Shown here: positions 57,244 through 62,431 of the stretch, piece after piece | How positions within the stretch are numbered: the first letter of the stretch is position 1 | How the letters are laid out: each line of letters opens with the position of its first letter | From: Prevotellaceae bacterium UBA1710 | GTDB taxonomy: Bacteria > Bacteroidota > Bacteroidia > Bacteroidales > Bacteroidaceae | Direction: 5' to 3' | DNA: 62,431 bases | Assembly: GCA_002317355.1 (NCBI GenBank) | Contig: DCJC01000034.1 | Span: forward strand, 1-62,431 | Program-made: the position numbers and the translations under genes | Notes under the pieces: model-generated | The model's database searches: none | Seen by the model: the letters and a program-made list of their open reading frames with translations, nothing else | Told to the model about the DNA's origin: nothing

Positions 57244-60132
57244 TCAATTTAACACCATGTCAAACATCTCATCTGCTAGTTTTCCATCATTTAGCTTGAT
57301 TATGTTGTCTTTATCTGTGTTGAAACCTAAAGCATTTACACTTCCATACCAAACGACAGACTTGTCTATGATTATTGTGCAAAGTTTCAAGTCAGGTTTG
57401 GTGGTCACATGGAAGGCTAACGATGCAAGAGAATCGAACTGTTCGTCATTAGTCGCGGTTATGATTGCGACTTCAATGCCATTGGCACTTTGTTCTTTCA
57501 GCAAGGAAACAAGTTTGTTGCTTGTAACTCGATATAACCTTGGCGAGGATATGACGACTGATCGTTTAGCGCTGGCAATATCTTTTACCAACGGTCTGAA
57601 AAAGCTCATTCCATTGAAGATCTGACTTTCCTCGGAAATTGCAGGAAAATCACCAATCTCCCCAAACAGTGTTGGTTGTCCCAGTTGAATCGTCTGATAC
57701 CCTATGGCAGCATACGCTCTTAGGCGATTGTGATACATGTTATCACATACTGGCTCATGAATATCAATGTAATCATAGATACGAACGTCTTTCTTCCCGT
57801 TATTCTCACGATGAAGACGACCTGCATACTGCTCTAATCGTCCCTTCCATGAGATTGGCAAGGCAAGAAATAACGTATCAAGACGGGGATAATCAAAGCC
57901 TTCACCAACGTATTGTCCGGTTGCAACAATTACCAGAGGCTCATCTGCGGGAATTTCTTGAAGCCTTTGTAGTGTCTCACGTTTTTCCTTGGTTGTACCA
58001 GCTCCCGTCAATTGAATTACATTTTTTGCATAAGGTTTTAGCTTCTCTGCCAAAAGATCCACATGTTGCTTGATGCCAGTAAGAACTATTGGCGTTCTAC
58101 CACTCTCCACAACTTTACGTATATCATCTACAATGAGAGTATTACGAACCTCGTCTGCCGCAAGACTCTTTTGTATAGCAGGAAACGACTGTCTGTCATC
58201 GGTTATGCTACGGTAAGATGTAAATCGTGGAATAAGGTATCTGCGGAACGACTGTTTCTGAATTTGGCTCTTGGAGTCAGCTGAGAATCGTATCGGGCCA
58301 CATTGCATGAAGATGATAGGTTGCTGACCATCTTTACGGATTGGAGTTGCCGTTAAACCATACACATATTGAGCCTTGACGGATTTGAGAACTTTTTCAA
58401 ACGTAACAGAAGAAACATGATGACATTCGTCCACAATGACCATACCATAGTCTTGAACAAATGACTTCACCTCTCCATCCTCAAAGCATGACTGCATCAA
58501 AGCAATGTCAATAACTCCATGGATGGTGTTTGTTGTGGAGTCCAGACAACCTATTGGCGAGAATGCTTTCCTGCGTCCTCTCTTTTTGATAGGCTCTGGC
58601 TCATTATAGTCAATATCTAGAAACTCGCTTAATCGTTCATGCCACTGTGTTAGCAACGCCTTGGAGTGGACGAGAATAAGAGTGTTCACCTTCCTTCTTG
58701 CAATCAAGGATGCTGCAGTAACTGTCTTTCCGAAGGCTGTGGTGGCGTGAAGTACGCCATTATTGAAAGGAAACAGTGACTCTATTGCGTCCAGCTGTTC
58801 CTCTCGTTCTGTTCCAAGGAAAGTAACAGGTATTGACCTACCATGATTCGTTTTGTCAACGATAGTGTATTTTGCGCCATTTGAGTCAAGCAATTTCATG
58901 ATAGCCTCTTTGCACCCTCTCGGCATCGCAAGATAATCATCTGTAAAGTCAAAGCATGATATAACGCGAGGTATTCCGTATGTGGACATACGCATTGCCT
59001 GCTTCTTGTAGAATTCCGGATTGCGGAATGCTGTAATGCGTTTGATATGGTTGAGAACTTTGGCAGAAACAGAATTGAGGGGAATGTAGATTTTATCAGC
59101 TACAGTGATAGTTATAGCTTTGGTGAAATCTGCACTATTGATATTTTGAGGTGCAGGTATTACCCATGGCTTACTCTCGCTTGAGGTTGACAAGACTCCC
59201 AAGTCTTCATGGATATGTTGTTGCAGTATGACATCAACCTTTTGTTCTTCAATCTTCTGAACCTGCGCAAGATAAGCCCATTGATCTTTGTACGCAAGGA
59301 ATTCATCATCAACAAATACGCTATTCAAGTCCTTACGTGCTTTACCTTGTAATGGCAAAGCAACGAGATTTCCAAATCCTCCTTCTGGCATTCTGTCTTG
59401 GTTTGGAAAGAATCTGTCATAAGAGTCGAATGCCATTTTTCCGTCACGGCTCATAGCCTCTGTCAGAATAGCATTGCCAAGTCGTCGGGCCTTATAGGCA
59501 GGGATGACAGCGTCGAAGAATATCCAGACATGCGCTCCATTACCAGAACGAGAACGTTCTATAGAGTAAGGTATGTTCCAATCACAACAAACGCCAACAA
59601 ATGCCAGCACATCATCCTTGTATCCATGCTTGCAGCTTTTATCATCGAAGTCCGTACACAGGAAGGCACAATTGTTATCTGGCATGATGGCATAGAGTCC
59701 AACCACATCACATCCGTTTTCGTCATTACCAATAAGATGTCTGCAAATCTCATCATACCCAAGTGGCAGAAAATTACGGTTTGGACAATCCGCACACTTG
59801 ACAGCCTTTTTGTCACAGACACTTCTTCTCCATTCATTTACACAAACAGGTTGATAGCCACCTTTATTCGTTGCCTTGCTATACCATCTACGAGCGAATA
59901 CATCTTCTCGCCCACGGAACAAACTGCGGAACAACTCGACTCTCTCATCTTTTCCCAGATGAACATCAGGGAACGTAATATCAGAGTAAACCTTCTCTTC
60001 GTCTGTATTGGCAGTAGCAACTTCATACGCAATCCCATTCGCTTGAAGTATCTCCTTCAAACGAGCATTCTCCATCCTCAATTGTTCCAATTCTAAAAGA
60101 AGGGAGTCGAATTTCTGTTGCTCCTGTTGCAT
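57244..60132 (-). CDS. Primase-SF2 helicase-PLD-like fusion protein
   Basis: A 962-residue multidomain protein. Residues 1-33 form a coiled coil. A cysteine cluster (C97, C106, C113, C116) is probably a zinc site. Residues about 140-265 form an archaeo-eukaryotic primase domain with D161-x-D163 (CTDFDD), the SGNGAHVW motif with H201, and a third acidic motif near FDSYD. A superfamily-2 helicase follows: TTAFGKT (464-470), DECHH (568-572), TATP (594-597) and QYAGRLHR (768-775). The C-terminus (about 840-962) looks like a phospholipase-D/HKD nuclease (IISSPRLYR-type strand, IIDKSVVWYGSVN), but the HxK histidine is replaced (DLK, 914-916). The arrangement resembles primase-helicase proteins of prokaryotic conflict systems. 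It is the last gene of a three-gene operon, 15 nt after the CoiA-like gene. Confidence 0.85.
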   Translation of the reverse strand: MQQEQQKFDSLLLELEQLRMENARLKEILQANGIAYEVATANTDEEKVYSDITFPDVHLGKDERVELFRSLFRGREDVFARRWYSKATNKGGYQPVCVNEWRRSVCDKKAVKCADCPNRNFLPLGYDEICRHLIGNDENGCDVVGLYAIMPDNNCAFLCTDFDDKSCKHGYKDDVLAFVGVCCDWNIPYSIERSRSGNGAHVWIFFDAVIPAYKARRLGNAILTEAMSRDGKMAFDSYDRFFPNQDRMPEGGFGNLVALPLQGKARKDLNSVFVDDEFLAYKDQWAYLAQVQKIEEQKVDVILQQHIHEDLGVLSTSSESKPWVIPAPQNINSADFTKAITITVADKIYIPLNSVSAKVLNHIKRITAFRNPEFYKKQAMRMSTYGIPRVISCFDFTDDYLAMPRGCKEAIMKLLDSNGAKYTIVDKTNHGRSIPVTFLGTEREEQLDAIESLFPFNNGVLHATTAFGKTVTAASLIARRKVNTLILVHSKALLTQWHERLSEFLDIDYNEPEPIKKRGRRKAFSPIGCLDSTTNTIHGVIDIALMQSCFEDGEVKSFVQDYGMVIVDECHHVSSVTFEKVLKSVKAQYVYGLTATPIRKDGQQPIIFMQCGPIRFSADSKSQIQKQSFRRYLIPRFTSYRSITDDRQSFPAIQKSLAADEVRNTLIVDDIRKVVESGRTPIVLTGIKQHVDLLAEKLKPYAKNVIQLTGAGTTKEKRETLQRLQEIPADEPLVIVATGQYVGEGFDYPRLDTLFLALPISWKGRLEQYAGRLHRENNGKKDVRIYDYIDIHEPVCDNMYHNRLRAYAAIGYQTIQLGQPTLFGEIGDFPAISEESQIFNGMSFFRPLVKDIASAKRSVVISSPRLYRVTSNKLVSLLKEQSANGIEVAIITATNDEQFDSLASLAFHVTTKPDLKLCTIIIDKSVVWYGSVNALGFNTDKDNIIKLNDGKLADEMFDMVLN

Positions 60133-60147
60133 ATTATAAAGGTGTGA

Positions 60148-61326
60148 TTAAAACTTGCGTTTGAATCCTCGGCAGGTTTGTGCCGATTCTGGTGGTGTAT
60201 TCTTGGAAACTCTCATGCTTGAATAGCATCCGCAGTGAGCATATCTATCGCCTGGTCTGTTCATCCAACTGAGATTTGACTCACACATAAAACATGTTCT
60301 TTCACTTGGATCCAAAGGTGGTGCATTGAGTTCAGCTTGTCTTCTTGCCTCTTGCTGGGCGGCAATGAGTTTCCTCCGTTCTTCGAGTTTTTCTGCAGCT
60401 TCCTGCTCTTGGCGAAGTCTTTCCTGCTCGCGTTCTTGTTCACGTATCAGTCTTTCTCGTTCCCACTCTGCTTCTCGTTGGCGTTGACGTTCTGCTTCTT
60501 TCCTACGAAATTCCTCTTCACGCTTCTTACGCTTCTCTTCTTCCTTTAGCCATTTGTGATATGCTTCGAGGTCTGCCTTGTAATGCTCTGGTTTACAGAT
60601 ACGATACTTGCGACCGCTATTTTCTATGACAAGAGGAGCATAAGATCCTTTTGGCTTGACTCCAGAACAAGAATCTTTCAATTCGCATGACGCACAGAAC
60701 TCCTCATCTTTCACCTCTATCACCCTATTAGCCTTTTGGTAGCGAGGCACTATACCCTCAAAATAACTCTGATTATTGAGCCACTTTCTGTCTGCATTAC
60801 TCTCCAGAAGAAACTTTTCAACAGTTTCGAGGCTCTGTTTTGAGAGATTTATTTCAAGGCAGTTGAGGTTCTTGTAGTCAATGGCTTGTTTGTGCTGCAC
60901 CTTATAATCAAAGGTGAATTCTATGAGATACTGCGTGCCATCGGCTGTTGTTGCTATCACATCAGGTTGTTTGTCGTCCCTTTCATAACAGCTATCTACC
61001 TTAATGTCAACGAAGTCAATATCTTTTTCTGGGAAGATGCCATAATACGATGGAACATGGATTCTTTTCTTTGTCTGAATAATCTGCTCTGCCAACTTGT
61101 ACAGAATCACCATGTAGCAGATATTCAAATTTGCACCGCGAGTGTCGCTATGATGTGCAAAACCATGTTCATTCTTTTCACCATGCCTTGCCAGTAATGG
61201 CTCATGGCAGTTTGGACACGTACAGCCACACCGAAGACCTCTTGGCACACTGTCAACATGCACCATTCTGCCTTCAGCATTCTCTGCCCATGAAAAGATG
61301 AAATCATTGCTCATGTCAACTGGCAA
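60148..61326 (-). CDS. CoiA-like nuclease-domain protein with coiled coil and zinc clusters
   Basis: A 392-residue protein of the competence-CoiA type. The N-terminal zinc-like cluster CGCTCPNC (33-40) is followed by the H-rich EHGFAHHSD. A restriction-endonuclease-like core has D122 (KQPDVIA) and E136 (YLIEFTF); the usual third residue is not a lysine, as in other CoiA proteins. A second cysteine cluster lies at 211-220, then a long highly charged coiled coil (about 255-332) and a C-terminal CxxC...CxC cluster (C345, C348, C365, C367). CoiA proteins act on DNA in competence, and relatives occur beside helicases in defence islands. The DUF6398-type gene ends 3 nt upstream, so the genes are cotranscribed. 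Confidence 0.78.
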   Translation of the reverse strand: MPVDMSNDFIFSWAENAEGRMVHVDSVPRGLRCGCTCPNCHEPLLARHGEKNEHGFAHHSDTRGANLNICYMVILYKLAEQIIQTKKRIHVPSYYGIFPEKDIDFVDIKVDSCYERDDKQPDVIATTADGTQYLIEFTFDYKVQHKQAIDYKNLNCLEINLSKQSLETVEKFLLESNADRKWLNNQSYFEGIVPRYQKANRVIEVKDEEFCASCELKDSCSGVKPKGSYAPLVIENSGRKYRICKPEHYKADLEAYHKWLKEEEKRKKREEEFRRKEAERQRQREAEWERERLIREQEREQERLRQEQEAAEKLEERRKLIAAQQEARRQAELNAPPLDPSERTCFMCESNLSWMNRPGDRYAHCGCYSSMRVSKNTPPESAQTCRGFKRKF

Positions 61327-61329
61327 TTA

Positions 61330-61752
61330 TCAGTCAATGAAATAAAATCCGTTTATCATTTTCAGCCTGTTAAATGGATTATTCTCTGCTATTTCTCTTA
61401 ATGAAAAGTTTGCGTCAAAACATTGACTGATTTTCAATAAGTCCTTAATCGTCCTTGATTTCTGCGCAACGGTCGAGTTGCTAGTTCCAAAATAGTCAAA
61501 AATCAGGGATGAGGGCATACTCAGGCGCGAACCCTTGCTGAATATGAAGTTAATGCTGCAAATGGTATAGACCGCTGCGGCAGCCCATATCTCTAATCGT
61601 CCTGACTGTAATGGATTGGAACGTTTACGCCCCAGTTTCTGTACCAGTTTTGTGCATAATTCGGCACATTCTTCATCAAGATGCCTATTACAAAAAGCAA
61701 CAGCCATCTCTATTATCTTTGCCTCTCGTTCTTTGAGTTCTTGTTTTTCCAT
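61330..61752 (-). CDS. DUF6398-type helical protein
   Basis: A 140-residue protein resembling DUF6398: FCNRHLDEECAELCTKLVQ, LGRKRSNPLQSGRLEIWAA, AAVYTICSINFIFSK and FDYFGTSNSTVAQKSRTIKD. The last part has the look of a helix-turn-helix, and the whole resembles a cyclin/TFIIB-type helical repeat. It is the first gene of the operon with the CoiA-like and primase-helicase genes (gaps of 3 and 15 nt). It may be the regulator or DNA-recognition part of that operon. No reaction is known. No clear promoter of the common type was found in front. Confidence 0.72.
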   Translation of the reverse strand: MEKQELKEREAKIIEMAVAFCNRHLDEECAELCTKLVQKLGRKRSNPLQSGRLEIWAAAAVYTICSINFIFSKGSRLSMPSSLIFDYFGTSNSTVAQKSRTIKDLLKISQCFDANFSLREIAENNPFNRLKMINGFYFID

Positions 61753-61789
61753 AAATTTATATAGTTTCTAAGTACTTTATATGTGTGGA

Positions 61790-61930
61790 TCACTTTGCGA
61801 TATTATTTTTACCTTCTACATCAACTACATTGGACTTAGGTGTGTGAGATGGAATGTACTTCATATATCTGCTGGCAGTTGTTGGGTCAATGGTATTCCC
61901 ATCTTCTTTCTGCCCACCATGTTTTTTACT
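61790..61930 (-). pseudogene. Possible gene remnant upstream of the cassette
   Basis: A minus-strand frame with no good start reads GGQKEDGNTIDPTTASRYMK and then ends in KSNVVDVEGKNNIAK, a protein-like sequence. It stops about 40 nt before the DUF6398-type gene. It may be the end of a decayed gene. The rest of 61753-62031 holds TTTCGTTTGCAA-type direct repeats and no gene. Confidence 0.25.
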
Positions 61931-62031
61931 CTATAAAAGCACCTATCATGGTTCGAGTTTCGTTTGCAATTTCGTTTGCAATTCTGCTTGCAAAAAAATT
62001 CTGCAAACAAAACGCAAACGACATTATATAA

Positions 62032-62431
62032 TTATGATTTGATTATTCTCTTGTATTTCACATTGTTAGGCTTACTATCATCCGTTTGCAGAATTTCTTG
62101 TTCTTTAACCAATTCTGCAAACAAACGCGATACTTTTGAGCGATCCTTTTCTGCAAGTTTCAGCAATTCACGAGCTTCTGCGTTATTGATTGTCTCTACA
62201 GAGTCAAGATAACGAAGTATGGCTTCCTTTTGGCGTGCTTTGTCCTGTTTCTTGGTTGTCACATATTCTATCTTGTCGCTTGTATTCTTACGCTTGCTGA
62301 TGTGCAGAATGTATGATAACCCCGAAGTCTTACCTGATGTTTCTACAAAGTCCAATTCATGAAGTTTGTCTAAGATGCTTTGTAGGCGATAGGGACTAAT
62401 ATTAGGTGAGGGCACTGAAAAACCCTCCCCC
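62032..62431 (-). CDS. Winged-helix protein, C-terminal part (truncated by the window)
   Basis: The frame is open through the window edge, so this is the C-terminal part (at least 132 residues) of a larger protein. It holds two winged-helix-like segments: SPYRLQSILDKLHELDFVE and AEARELLKLAEKDRSKVSRL followed by a wing. This is the tail layout of AlbA_2/Schlafen-type ATP-binding (RecG-like) proteins and some regulators. The GTG at 62415 is an internal codon, not necessarily a start. It is read in the same direction as the cassette and could belong to it, but 280 bp of apparently non-coding DNA separates them. Confidence 0.5.
   Translation of the reverse strand, partial: GEGFSVPSPNISPYRLQSILDKLHELDFVETSGKTSGLSYILHISKRKNTSDKIEYVTTKKQDKARQKEAILRYLDSVETINNAEARELLKLAEKDRSKVSRLFAELVKEQEILQTDDSKPNNVKYKRIIKS

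Noticed and set aside
59398..60096. 232-codon plus-strand frame
   Set aside because: It is antisense to the conserved primase domain and has no recognisable features.

Overview
The window is chromosomal DNA of a Bacteroidales bacterium, most likely Prevotella/Segatella-like. The support is the promoter type (TTTG, a 20-bp spacer, then TAnnTTTG, usually TAccTTTGCactc) at nearly every transcription unit, an Oar-like TonB receptor plus OmpA, S46 and S41 peptidases, a SpmA-SpmB fusion, DUF3109, DUF2851 and WbqC proteins, and a pair of genes that look like the glycine-lipid acyltransferases glsA/glsB. No rRNA operon, CRISPR array, transposase or integrase was seen.

Layout. 0-5 kb: rubrerythrin, a secreted CE1 esterase, then 1.7 kb of regulatory and repeat DNA with two look-alike promoters, a small lipoprotein and two hairpin-ended short transcripts, followed by a secreted LRR-type protein. 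5-10 kb: tRNA-Phe, Oar-like TonB receptor, OmpA protein. 10-23.6 kb (all +): dusB, a GNAT-like protein, parE, an S41 protease, acpP-fabF-rnc-dapB, signal peptidase I, a PBP4-type carboxypeptidase and a DUF3298 lipoprotein. 23.6-24.8 kb: repeats only. 24.8-29.5 kb (-): phosphate-binding-like lipoprotein, SGNH hydrolase, WbqC, DEAD-box RNA helicase. 29.7-33 kb (+): M16 peptidase, glsA, glsB. 33-35 kb: AT-rich secreted proteins of unknown function, one frameshifted. 35-43.6 kb: recO, tRNA-Glu, rpsT, gyrB, an orphan carbohydrate-binding-like protein with an AraC regulator, DUF3109, ung, gpmI. 43.6-46 kb: a fold-back element, 11-nt arrays and an orphan VapE-type ATPase. 46-56.6 kb (-): SulP transporter, a DUF3237-CE1 esterase fusion, DPP7-type S46 peptidase, flippase, SpmAB, thioesterase, DUF2851, with GC-rich palindromes in most gaps. 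56.8 kb: tRNA with anticodon CAT, followed by an accessory cassette to the end of the window: a primase-helicase-PLD-like fusion, a CoiA-like nuclease, a DUF6398-type protein and the C-terminus of a winged-helix protein.

Two things stand out. First, the tRNA-adjacent cassette at 57.2-61.75 kb looks like a nucleic-acid conflict (defence) operon built on an archaeo-eukaryotic primase fused to an SF2 helicase. Second, many intergenic regions hold short tandem arrays with a strictly kept period (7, 8, 9 or 11 nt) but different core words. The 11-nt class occurs at four sites and at three of them is built from the same modules. I know of no name for it.

The core genes form ordinary cell-maintenance units: fatty-acid synthesis with RNase III and lysine/peptidoglycan precursor synthesis, envelope maturation, DNA topology and repair. 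The accessory genes serve polysaccharide-ester cleavage, peptide use and probably defence.
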